Source of the DNA: Cornus controversa
Lineage: Eukaryota > Streptophyta > Magnoliopsida > Cornales > Cornaceae
Assembly (NCBI GenBank): GCA_026545225.1
Contig: CM048845.1
Location: 61,198,033 to 61,262,032, forward strand
DNA length: 64,000 nt
Direction of reading: 5' to 3'
Shown here: positions 12,201-24,200 of the stretch, in pieces
How the letters are laid out: the number at the start of each line of letters is the position of its first letter
Position numbering within the stretch: position 1 is the stretch's first letter
Notes under the pieces: generated by a model
The model's database searches: none
What the model saw: only the letters and a program-made list of their open reading frames with translations
What the model was told of the DNA's origin: nothing
Translations under genes and position numbers: made by a program

Positions 12201-15200
12201 GTATGGATGGATCATTTTGTGCGTTGGGAAAGGAATTCAGTTGACTCTTCAGAAAGATGCTACAACAACTTTGCTAAATGAAATGAAAATGCACAATGGG
12301 GGGGGATTTAGGAGAGCTTGGGAAGGAATGCAGTTCAACAGATGCTGCTGAACTTGATAATGGAGATGGGAATCATTTTGACTGGGGAATTGGTGGGGAT
12401 GAGGATGAGGGAGGTTTGCCTGTTGACCCTTTTGACATTAATCATGCTATTGTGACCCGGAATGAAGAGGAAGGGGAAGGATGGGGTCTAACACACCCAC
12501 TGGCAACTATGGGCCCTGTAGAAGACGGGGGTTATGAAGGAAGCTGAACTGTAAATGAGGAAGTGGAGAGCTGGTTGAGAAGCAATGTGGAGGAGATGGA
12601 TCAGAGTCTCGGGGTGACATATGCTAGAGAGAATGAGAGGACCATGGGAGTTTTTGGCGCTCTTGAAGGAAAACAGAAAATTGCTGGCAGAAAGAAAAGC
12701 TCATCTTGGAAGGGGGAGAGAGAGCTTCACAATCTTATCTCTTATGTCAACTATGAAGGGAGAAGTGGGTCGGAGAGGGGAAGGAGTCAAGGGGGGAGGA
12801 GGGAGGAGGAGAAAGCCATTATTTGTCTATGACGATGCGCTTAGTGTTATGGAATGTCCGAGGGCTTAATGACCCGGCAAAAGGAAGGTGGTGAAGCTGG
12901 CCTTAAGAAAGTGGGGGGCCCAAGTGTTTTGTCTTCAAGAAACTAAGTTGAATAATGTGTCCAAGGAGATGGTGAGAAGTGTTTGTGGTGGGCGGTTCTT
13001 AGAGTGGGAGGTGCTTGATGTTGTAGGGGCGGCATAAGGCATTCTGGTGGCCTGGGACAAGAGATGGATGTCTAGAATGGAGGTGCGGAAAGGGAGATAC
13101 TCAGTCTCTTGCTTGTTCAAGTTGGAAGAGGATGGCACCCAGTGGATGTTCTTTGGAGTGTATGGTCCGTTAGAGGATACGGAGAGGGGTGTTCTGTGGG
13201 AGGAGTTGTCTGATGTTCGCAGGCGATGGAGGGTTCCGTGGTGTGTGGGGGGTGACCTTAATGTTGTTAGGTCCCTGGACGAGAGGTCTTTGGGTGGGAG
13301 ATGGACTACTGCTATGACTTCTTTCTTGGAATTTATTGACAGTGAGGGATTGATTGATCTACCATTAGAGGGAGCTCGCTTCACTTGGTCCAATGGTAGA
13401 GAAGTCCCGACTTTTTCTAGACTAGATAGGTTCTTAATTTCGGGAGATTGGGAGGAGAGATTTTCGGACGTGGCTTAGGTGGCGCTGGTAAGACTAACGT
13501 CAGATCATGTCCCGTTGTTGCTTGATTGTGGGGGATTGAGAAGGAAGGGAACACCCTTTAAGTTCGAGAACATGTGGCTTCGGGCGGAAGGGTTTAAGGA
13601 GATGGTGAAACAATGGTGGACTGGCCATGAGGTTTTGGGCAATCCCAGTTTTGTCCTTGTAGGGAAACTTTGTAGGTTGAAGGAGGATCTCAAAAAGTGG
13701 AATAAGGAGGCTTTTGGTAATCTTAAGTGGGGGAAGAACAGGATTGTGGGAGACTTGCAGGTTTGGATAGAAAGGAGAGCTTGGAGGGTTTGGGGGAGGA
13801 GGAAAGATCGAGAAGGGAGGACTACAAGTCTGAATTTGAGGAGATTGCTGTCATGGAAGAGATTTTGTGGAGACAGGAATCCTGGATTTTGTGGTTAAAA
13901 GAGGGGGATAGGAACACAAGATTCTTTCATAGGATGACCAATGCTTGTAGGAGGGGCAATCACATCGGGAAGATCAAAGTGGATGGAACTGTGCTTAATA
14001 AAGAGGAGGAGGTGGCGAGAGGTGTGGCATCATTTTATCAGCGTTTGTATACGGAGACTATGGATTGGAGACCCTTTTTCGGGGGTTTGGTGTTCAGTAT
14101 GATTTCTGTGGAGGATAGGGATAGTTTGGAGAGGCCTTTTGAGGAGGAGGTGACTTTTGCTTTACAGAGTTGTCAAGGTGATAAAGCCCCAGGACCAGAC
14201 AGTTTTTCTATGGCTTTCTTCCATTATAATTGGGGGTGGTGGCAACTATTTATGGTTTCCATGCGAATGGAAAGTTTGAGAAGTCTATGAATGCTTCTTT
14301 CATTGCTTTGATTCCGAAGAAGGGAGGGGCCGATGACATACGAGACTTTAGGCCCATCAGTTTGGTGGGAAGTATTTACAAGATTATTGCTAAAATATTA
14401 GCGATAATATTGAAGGAAGTAATGGATGGAATCATTTTCGAATCCCAAAATGCCTTCGACGGAGGTCGTCAGATTCTGGACTCAGTTTTGGTGACAAGTG
14501 AGTGTGTGGTTCTCGAATTTGTTCTAGAGATCCGGGGGTGGTTTACAAGCTTGATGTGGAGAAAGCATATGACCATGTGAGTTGGGACTTCTTGATTTAT
14601 CTCCTAGAGAGGATGGGGTTTGGGGAGAAATGGAGGGGTTAGATAAAATTTCGTATCTTCACGGTTAGATTCTCGGTGATGGTTAATGGTGTTCCTTCTG
14701 GTTTTTTCGGGAGCTCGAGAGGGTTGAGGCAGGGGATCCATTATCCCCTTCTCTTTTCATTATTGTGATGGAGGCTTTCAGCAGACTGATGAAGAGAGCT
14801 TGTGAATTAGGCTTTTACAGATGATTCAAGGTGGGGAGGAATCCGACCCGTCAAATGGAGGTCTCCCATCTACTTTTTGCAGATGATACCATTGTGTTCT
14901 GTGATGCAGAGATGAGACAGTTGAGGTACCTAAGGGGAATTTTGCTTTGTTTCCAGGCTGTCTCGGGTTTGAAGGTGAATTTTGGGAAAAGCGAGATTGC
15001 TCCTGTGGGAGAGGTAGAGGGGATTGATCATTTGGCAAATACTTTGGGATGTAGAGTGAGTTCTTTTCCTTTGACTTACTTGGGTTTACTGTTAGATGTG
15101 AAGGCACGGAGAGCCTTTTCTTGGGATCCTATTGTGCAACGTTTTGAGAGGCGGCTAACTGGGTGGAAGAAACAATACCTTTCGAAAGGAGGTAGATTGA

Positions 15201-18200
15201 CTTTAATGAAGGGCACGCTCTCGAGCCTTCCTACCTATTTTGTCACGCCCCGATTCTTGAGTCCCGAGAATCGAGGTGCGAACTCTGAGAGATCACACTC
15301 ACAATAGAATCACCAATATTTAAACAATCCCAAATTTTCTATTTTTATTAAGAAAATTTATACATCTCCAATTTACATATGTCAAACTCTGAATACCTAT
15401 CTCATATACACAAACCAAATGTATAAAGTACAACTGGAGAAATTGAATCAACATAAATTTCCCATACATTTAATCCGTAAAATAGATCATCTATCCAATA
15501 TCCTGGACATGCATTAATTTCTACGGAATTTAATTACTACCTCAGCAACCGGTACTATCAGTCGCCTAACTGACTCCGTAATCAACAATACCTGCAAAAC
15601 CTGGGGGTGTGTGAACTCAAAAGCTCAACAAGGTATGTCGAACCATACTATCACTGTTGCAGCAAGTCGATCCTCACATATTCTCAAAATATACACATTG
15701 ATGGGTGATAGAATAATAATATATGTTTAGCTATGTGTTGTTTCGTATGCATAGGTGGATTTTATGCATTGGTTAAATATATATGTGATTATATATTGGT
15801 GTAGTAGTGAACATGCATGCTAAATATGAATATAACATTGATGAGCATTTGAAAAATATGATATATGCTAGGTGTGATACATGTGCATAATACATATACG
15901 GGTGATAGAATATATATGTGAATATATATAGTGGTTGGAATGCATGATAGATACTTGTAGTAAATACATGCATTGAGTGATAGTATGATCGTATTTATGC
16001 TAGGTTATGTGCATACGTGAGTTATATGCAGGATATGACATGTAGGTAGTTATATGTCGGTGCTGTGGTTAGAATACATGCTAGACATTTATGGTAAATG
16101 CATGCATTGGGTGAGAGCATGATTATATTTATGCTAGTATACGTGCATATGTGATTTATATGCAGGATGTGACATGTATGTGATTATGTGTCGGTGACGT
16201 GGGTGCAATGCATGCTAATTACTCATAGTATGTGTATGCATTAGATGAAGCATGAAAAATACGTGCTAAACTGGAGAGTTGTAGGCATATGTGATTTATA
16301 TGCATGATTTGACATATACGTGATTATATGTGTGTATGTATAGAGAGAAATGCATGCTATCTTTTATATTGAAAATGTGTGCCTTGTTGAAGCATGACTA
16401 AAAAGTGCTTAAGTGAGATTTAAGAGCATATGTAAATTGTATGCTAGGTGTTACATGTATAGGTGATTATATGTGTGGCTTTGTGGAAATGAAATACATG
16501 GTATGTACACTTAACTAGCCTATGCATTGTGAAGCATGAATATTGAATGCTTGATCATTATATGTTTGAAATGCATATGTAGGGCCGTTGTGAGGAAACG
16601 GAGTAAAGTGGTCAAATCACCTGGAGTAGGTAAATACTCGGTGATGATTCTAAGAGCTTCAGTCACCTGGAAGTAGGTAAATGTTCGGTGACGGTTCTAA
16701 AATGGTCTAATCACCTGGATGTAGATAAATACTCGGTGAAAATACTTAAATGGCCAAATCACTTGGGAGTAGGTAAATACTTGGTGACAGTTCTAAAGTG
16801 GCCAAATCACTTGGAGTAGGTAAATACTTGGTGACGATTCTAAAATGGCCTAATCACCTGGAAGTAGGTAAATACTCGGTGAGGGTACTGAAATCTTGTG
16901 GGAGGCGTCTCGGGTCACATGATTGCTCAGAAATCATGCGGGTTATCGAGCGAGACCCGAGAGAGAGTTTTATCTTTATGCTTACGTGCTTGACTATTAA
17001 GCATATTATACCGTTTAAATGCATCTACATTGCATTTGAGATTGCTACTTGTTGAGTAGGGGCCGTGATAAATGATTTACATTGCTTATGTAAATGCTTA
17101 GACATATATGTTCTATATACATATTGATGTTGGATGTTTATTGCTTTTGTGCATATTGAAAATGATTTCGAAAATCATGTATAGTAGATTTATATGTTCA
17201 TATGTGCTAGAATTGCCATATGCATTGTTGGTTTATGTATGCTAGGAGGAGCATCATTTTAAATATTGTGATATATTTAAATGTGTATATTTTTGAGAAT
17301 TTGTGAGGATTGACCTGCTGCAGTAGTGATAGTATGGTTCGACATACCTTGTTGAGCTTTTGAGTTCACACCCCCCCCAGGTTTTGTTGGTATTGTTGAT
17401 TACGGAGTCAGTTAGGGGACTGATAGTACCGATTACTGAGGTAGTGATTAAATTCCATAAAAATTAATGCATGTTCAGGATATTGGATAGATGATCTATT
17501 TTACGGATTAATTGTATGGGACATTTATGTTGATTCAATTTCTCTAGTTGTATTTTATACATTAGGTTTATGTATATGAGATGGGTATTCAGAGTTTGAT
17601 CTATGTAAATTGGAGATGTATAAATTTTCTTGATAAAAATAGAAAATTTGGGATTGTTTAAATATTGGTGATTATATTGTGAGTGTGATCTCTCAGAGTT
17701 CGCTCCTCAGTTCTCGGGACTCGGAAATCGGGGTGTGACATATTTCATGTCCTTATTCCCACTGCCGGTTTTTGTTCTAAGGAGGTTGGAAAAATTACAG
17801 GGGAATTTTCTATGGGGTGGTTTGGGGGAGAAGCCCAAATATCATTAGTTAGATGGGAGCAGATTTGTCGACCTATGCAGAGGGGAGGGCTAGGGTTGCA
17901 GAAGCTGAATCTTTTCAATAAAGCTTTATTGGGCAAGTGGCTTTGGCTGTTTGGAACGGAGATTGACAGGTTTTGGAGGCGGATTATATGTCTCAAATAT
18001 GGGGAGGATCAAAGGGGATGGTGCTCGCTGATGTTGAGGACTCCGGTTGGGGTCGGGTTATGGAGGTACATTGCGAAGGGCTGGAATGAGTTCTCCAAAC
18101 ACATCCGTTTTAAAGTAAGGAATGGAAGTTTTGTGAGCTTCTGGAATGATCATTGGTGTGGGGAGAGATCGTTGGAGAGCACCTATCCGAGACTTGCTAG

Positions 18201-21200
18201 AATTGCAGCTGATAGACAGGCAATGGTCGCTTAATGCTATCACCTTGATGGCGGACGACTGGTTTGGGATGTTCAGTTTGAGAGACTCCTGTATGACTGG
18301 GAAATTAAGGAAATGACGGAGTTTTTGGCCTTTCTTTACGGACAGGTCTGCCCTGGGGTGGGGTGCGATGAGCTGGTTTGGATTGGCACGAGTCATGGAA
18401 GATTTGAGGTCCGGTCTTTCTATCGGAGGTTGGTGGACTCCCGTGGGCCATCTCCTTCTTTTTCGTGGAAAGGTATTTGGCGATCTAGAGCTCCTCTAAA
18501 GGTGGTCTTCTTTGTGTGGACAGCATCCATGGGGAAGATTTTGACCATTGATAATCTGAAAAAGAGAGGGTACATCTTGGCGAATTGGTGTTGTATGTGT
18601 AAACGGGTAGAGGAATCGGTGGATCATCTTCTTCTTCATTGCCTTAGAGCTAGGGAGTGATGGGACTTGATTTGTGTTATTTTTGGAGTGCAGTGGGTCA
18701 TACCTAAGTCGGTGGCGAGTTGTATTACATCTTGGGAGGGATTCCAGGTGCGGCATGATACTAGACACTCATAGAGGGTTGCTCCCCATTGGTTATGGTG
18801 GGCTTTATGGAACGAGAGGAATAAGAGATCTTTTGATGACAAAGAGTAGCCCTGGGGAGTTTTTAGATACTCTGTATTCAGTTCCTTGTACTTTTTGGTC
18901 GGAGGGATCCTTTTGTAATTCTTTGTAGTTCCTGTTGTCTTTTGTAGATAGTCTAAGGCTTTGATTAAAAGCTTTTTTGTTGTTCCTTGGGATGCGTCCC
19001 CTTTTTTTATGAATTCTTTATTTATTAAAAAAAAAAAAAATACACCCAATCTCACTCAAAAGGAAATCACAAATTCTAAACAAGAATTATCTCTCTAAGT
19101 GTCATCTCAAAAACAATGAGAGTATTGTCTCTTCTCTTCTCACTCATCTCAACCTATAACAGAGGTAACTATTTATAGAGCCCAAAACCCAATTCCTTGG
19201 TAGACAAGGATTACAATTCCTTGGAGCCCAAAACCCAATTCCTGGTGGACATGGATTATAATTCCTTGGAGCCCAAAACCCAATTCCTTGGTGGGCAATG
19301 ATTACAATTCCTTAGAGTCATGAACTTGCCTAACAAGAACTTTCCTTCCTTGAGACCAGGTCATGTCTTCTACTAAGAAATTATCTAATATGATACAACT
19401 CTATAATAGAAACCTAATCACAATAGGAATTTGAGCCAACCTAACAAATCTCCCCCTTAGCAAAATTTTTGACAAGTCTTCAATACATGAGACTCTTGTC
19501 TGCAAACCCACAAACGATCCATCGGTCTTTAAAACTCTAGCTACATAGCCCGAATCAAGTATAAAACAATACTCCATTTGATCCACACGGCCAATGTATT
19601 CTTGCAGCTGTATCAAGTTAACACTATCAAGTGACTTTGGAAGGGGGCTTCGATGCAACCCTTCTCCAAGCAGGAACTTTCATCTCACATTTGTCTGTCA
19701 GGAAACGTGCAACCCGTGTCTTCGATAAATCAAATGAAACATGTTTCAAGATCTTGTTACCATGTGCACCCCGTTTCCTATCCATAATCGAAGTCTGAGT
19801 GCTATTAGCACTCCCCATCAGACGGTACAAACCTCCACTCTATTCTCCTTGCATTAATACCATGTAGCCCTTGGTGATCTTCGTGACTCCCCCTGCAATG
19901 GAGCACTTGCAGCCCATAGAGTCCAACCGGATCAAGGAAATTAGATTACACCGCAACTTGGGTGCGTAAGCAACATCAACCAAAATGCGTTCCACCCTTT
20001 CAAACATTTTGAACTTCACCGTTCCCACGCCCTCAATAGCACACTTGCCACCATTAGGCAATGTCAAAGAACTACCATCAAGTTCTTTAAATAAATCAAA
20101 ACATTCTTTCACGGAGCAAATATGGTTCGATGAACTCGAATCTAAAAGCCACTCATGTTGAATAAGAGTGTCACCTTTGGAAATTGTGAGAACATCCCCA
20201 AAGTTATTATCACAAGCATATGCGGTAGATCCATTCTCAGAGCCGCCATCATCCTTCCGCTTTGCAAGTGGACAGTTCTTCCTAATGTGGCCCCACTTAT
20301 GACATCTGTGGCACTGCTTACTCTTTTATCCACCCCTTGATCTAGACCTGCTGTTATCACTAGATCCTTGGTTAGTTTGCCTTCCCCTATTCTGCCGATG
20401 AGCAACAATAGCTGAACTTGATCTCTTATCAATGGGAGATTTCCTTTTGTCATTGGACAAGAGAGTCGACTGAACTTCCTCCATCTTCAGCGTATCCTTG
20501 CCATACAAGATGGTAGTCACTATGTTCTCATAGGAATCTGGAAGTGAAGTAAGAAGTAATAGGGCTTTGTCTTCTTCTTCAATTTTCACATCGACCTTTT
20601 CAAGTTGATCAACAATTCCATGAAATTCATTCATGTGCTCCAAGAGGTTTCCGCCTTCCTTCATCTTTAGCTTGTACAAATCCCATGTTAGATTAAGTTT
20701 AGTTGTGAGACTTTTCGCTAGATAGAGCTTCTCCCACAATTTTGGCGCCAAATCCTCTCCATTAACATTGTTAATAATGGTATCCCCAATACAGAGTCGA
20801 ATAGTGCTAACACACCTTGACTCTATAACCTGCTAATCATCAATTGACATTTTTTCCGGCTTTCCATCCTTCTCTTTCAACACCCGCACTAAGCCTTGTT
20901 GTACTAGGATGTCCTTCACCCTCCCTTGCCATAGGGTGAAGCTACCCTTACCATCAAATCTCTCCACCTTGTACTGTGTGGCAATACTACCGATCATGAT
21001 TGTCACAAGGGCCCAAGACGAACAACACTCGTATTATAAAGAAAAATCTAGACAAGACGTTTATCAAACACCCTGTGTGTACCTTGAAGCTCTGATACCA
21101 ATTTGTTGGGAAATAAGTCTCCAATCACGAACCATCAAATATTACGATGTGATGATAAGTAAACAAGTACAAGAAATTTGCAAGAACACACCAAGAATTA

Positions 21201-24200
21201 TATGTGGTTCGGCTGAACAAGCTTATGTCTACGGAGAGCCCGATTTCACTATACAGATTGTAACATTATAAGTTGAAAGATTGTATCAAAAGTACGCTCA
21301 ACTCTCAACCCTTAACTCTTATACACCCAATCTCGCTCAAAAGGAAATCACAAATTCTAAACAAGAATTCTCTCTCTAAGTGTCATCTCAAAAACAATGA
21401 GAGTATTGCCTCTTCTCTTCTCACTCATCTCAACCTATAACATAGGTAACTATTTATAAAGCCCAAAACACAATTCCTTGGTGGACAAGGATTACAATTC
21501 CTTGGAGCCCCAAACCCAATTCCTTGGTGGACATGGATTACAATTCCTTAGAGCTATAGACTTGCCTAACAAGAACTTTCCTTCCTTGAGACCAAGACAC
21601 GTCTTCTACTAAGAAATTACCTAATAAGATACTACTCTATAATAGAAACCTAATCGCAATAGGAATTTAAGCCAACCTAACACATTTCTTTGCATACAAC
21701 TTTCTGCAAAGACTTAAAAGATTGTCTCAGTCAAATGCAGCCAAATACCCAAAACTAGAAAAACGTAATATATTTGAATGCAATGAGGCCCAATGAGGCG
21801 AACAGTCTATTTTCCCCGAGTTCCATCACACGATTAACATATTCAAAAAGTTATCTCATCAAGGCCTGAGCTTACCGGTTTCTCTCTCTACCTCCTATAT
21901 ATATATGTCTGTCCATCTGTCTGTAGTTTTGGCTCATCTCCAGCAAGCTATATTCTGTGAATGAAATGATCCCTCATATCTCCTCTTGTAAGCATAAACT
22001 GGACTAGGACTCACCATGTAGTGGATCCCATTTAATAAAAAAAGCAGAAGATGGTAGAAACAAAAAATTGACTTTTTAAGAATGCTCAGAAGAAAGTGCA
22101 AAATAAGTGGATAGAGCCCGTTAAGGATATCTTTTCTCTTCTTGATAGGAACTGAAAATTTTCTCATGTACTTGGTATTATCTGGTAGTGGACTGTATGT
22201 TATTTTTCTATTTTTTTGTTGCATGGCTTATTGTAATTTAGTACTTGAATTTACTGGATGCAGCGTATTAGGGAGGAGTTGAAATTTGAAATATGTAATA
22301 AAGCTTATACTGTAAGATTGTTGTGGTAAAGATAGCTTGGTATCACTTGCCAAAGAAAAAAAGTTTGATTGCTTTTCTTTATCAATGAGTCCCCAGGTTG
22401 ATGGATCTTATTTTATGTGGACATATCAAATGTGAATTATTAATAACAGAGCATGACTGGACATGGTTCGAAGTATGGAACATGTTTAACTCTGGTATGC
22501 CTGTTGCCTGACTCATACAGGTGTTATGAAAAGGAAGTCGAAATGTTTGTTTAAGTTCTCTAAAATTATTTCTCAATCTTGTTAGAGTTACATGGATATA
22601 TAAATGAGTGTAATACCCATATTATGTACCCTACATTAGCCTGACACTTCATTATGTCTAGAATATAGAATAATAGGAACTAAATGCTTCAACATAGTAG
22701 CCTCCTCTTTATAATTTAAGATTTGAGGGTTTAAATGAATTCAGCACAGATTGTTCACCTGCACACAACAGCTTTTCAGATTGTGCTTAACACTGAATTT
22801 AATTTTGATTTGTTATATCATTGTCAACATAACAGACCATACATTTGTGGCAAACTAAGCTATTGCATCTTCTTCCGATTATTTATTTATTTATTATTTT
22901 TTCACGTCTGATTTACATTACAATTGAAATTATTATTGAATTTTGCTCATGGATGTGTCTTTTATTCCCCATAAAAGAGATAGATACATACTCCAAACAC
23001 ACATAAATATATCTATGTAGATATATACATCACATACTTGTATCTATATACTTGTTTTATAAATGTGTACTGGCAGCTGTTAGTTTGAGTTGTATTTCCT
23101 GGTACAGGTTCCAATATAATAGAATGGAGGTACTTGAAAAAAAAAAAATTGCACTTTTTCATTGTAGGCTACATTCATATGAATGATAAGAGTGTAGCTA
23201 AAAGCTTTTGGACAATTCCCTGTCAAATTACAGTGCTGCTTGCTGCAGTCCTCAAGATACTACAGCATCATTCATTCATCCTGTGGTAGATGAATATGGT
23301 GAGTAGAATAGAGTATGCTGCTTTCTGTGTTGTGAAAAACTGTCGCGAACCAAGCACAATCACAAAATACGACACAAAACAAAACAAGCACAACACACAG
23401 AACACAGGAATTTACACGTGGTTTGGCGATGTGCCTACGTCCACGGCGAAGATCTGGCGAAAGATTTCACGCTCTCACTCTCTTTCTGCGTTTTCAATGT
23501 TTTCTCTCGCTCACTCCAAACCCTTAGATGCCCTTATATATTGGGCTACAAGAGAGTCCTAATCCGGGTCCAAAACCCGCAAGCGAAAAATGGGTCATAA
23601 AATTTTTCCCGGGGGTGGCTTAAGGCCACACAAAGCCCGTTTTCGGGAAACCCGGGCCGAGACAAAATTCGGGCCGCAGCATAACATTCTGCAAGCTGTA
23701 GTAGGTTACGAGGAAAGATCTAATGCAAGAATAGTGTTTCTTTTTGCCGTCTTATGTCATAAGATCGGCAGTACTTGCAGTCCACAGGCTTTTGATATCT
23801 TTCCTAGAACTTCCCCACATCTTCTGTGGTTCATCTTTTGTATTTTTTATATATGTTACTTTTTTCGTTGGGGGGGGGGGGGGGTGGGAGATCATGGTGT
23901 TTGACAACAGAACTCCACTTGCAATAGCCGATTTGATTCATGTATTTCTTTTTCCTCTCTTGCAAGCTTTAGTTCACAAAGAACTAGAAATTCTTTGTAT
24001 ATGTGTATTAATGTTCTTTTACTTCTATGTTCCATTCTTTTGGGGTTCTCTCAGTTTTTAATGAAGCTTACAATGTAAACAATTTGGCACCTATTTTGAA
24101 GTTTGTCAATTTTTTGTATTGAATAATCACATAAATTGCCCTTCTTCCTTGTCACAGTTTGGTCCTCTTGTCATTATGAAAGTTTCTGTTGAAATGTTTC

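Larger units (their letters stand above)
15241..17740. mobile_element. 2.5-kb long-inverted-arm element of unknown class, nested in the LINE
   Basis: The left arm (15241-15699) and right arm (17281-17740) are inverted copies of about 460 bp. The outer ends read TGTCACGCCCCGATT and, reverse complemented, TGTCACACCCCGATT. The 5-bp TATTT lies on both sides (15236-15240 and 17741-17745), and removing the element plus one copy restores the LINE reading frame. The 1.6-kb interior has no credible coding region; it is filled by two tandem arrays. The shape resembles foldback or long-TIR DNA transposons. However, a 5-bp duplication and TG...CA ends are not the usual Mutator (9 bp) or hAT (8 bp) pattern. 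It depends on proteins supplied in trans. Confidence 0.85.
12829..18958 (+). pseudogene. LINE ORF2: endonuclease, reverse transcriptase, zf-RVT; broken and interrupted
   Basis: An APE-type endonuclease starts near 12835 ([11 protein letters not shown]), with [15 protein letters not shown] and SDHVPLLLD following in order to about 13520. The reverse transcriptase follows at about 14160-15240, including [27 protein letters not shown] and the catalytic [11 protein letters not shown] near 14870-14905. The reading frame stops being LINE at 15240, where a 2.5-kb element is inserted, and resumes at 17741 without loss. The C-terminal zf-RVT region is at 18400-18660, with [10 protein letters not shown] and [17 protein letters not shown]. 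Stop codons and frameshifts are frequent (near 12885, 13036, 13476, 14580 and 18234). Confidence 0.88.
10335..19040 (+). mobile_element. L1-type LINE retrotransposon, full-length-like but decayed
   Basis: A non-LTR retrotransposon inserted in the 3' LTR of the Copia element. It ends in a 14-base poly(A) (19027-19040). It is flanked by a 13-bp target duplication, TACACTCAATCTC at 10321-10333 and TACACCCAATCTC at 19041-19053 (12 of 13 identical). Without the later 2.5-kb insertion it is about 6.2 kb, the usual length of a plant L1. It carries a decayed ORF1 (10375-12828) and ORF2 (12829-18958), both with stops and frameshifts. Confidence 0.9.
10102..21682 (-). mobile_element. Internally deleted Copia LTR retrotransposon, minus strand
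   Basis: The element lies in intron 5 of the E2 gene. Its ends are TGTTG...CTAACA, flanked by the 5-bp direct repeat CATTT (10097-10101 and 21683-21687). The 5' LTR, on the minus strand, is 21104-21682 (579 bp). The 3' LTR is 10102-19446 and is split by a LINE. Next to the 5' LTR, minus-strand TGGTATCAGAGC is the initiator-Met primer-binding site. A polypurine tract (AAGGGGGAGATT on the minus strand) adjoins the 3' LTR. The internal part is only 1657 bp and encodes gag and the start of protease. Integrase, reverse transcriptase and RNase H are absent, so the element could move only in trans. Confidence 0.9.

Noticed and set aside
15241-17740. Inverted-arm element as a Mutator element
   Set aside because: Long inverted ends would fit, but only a 5-bp flanking duplication is present and no transposase remnant was seen; class left open.
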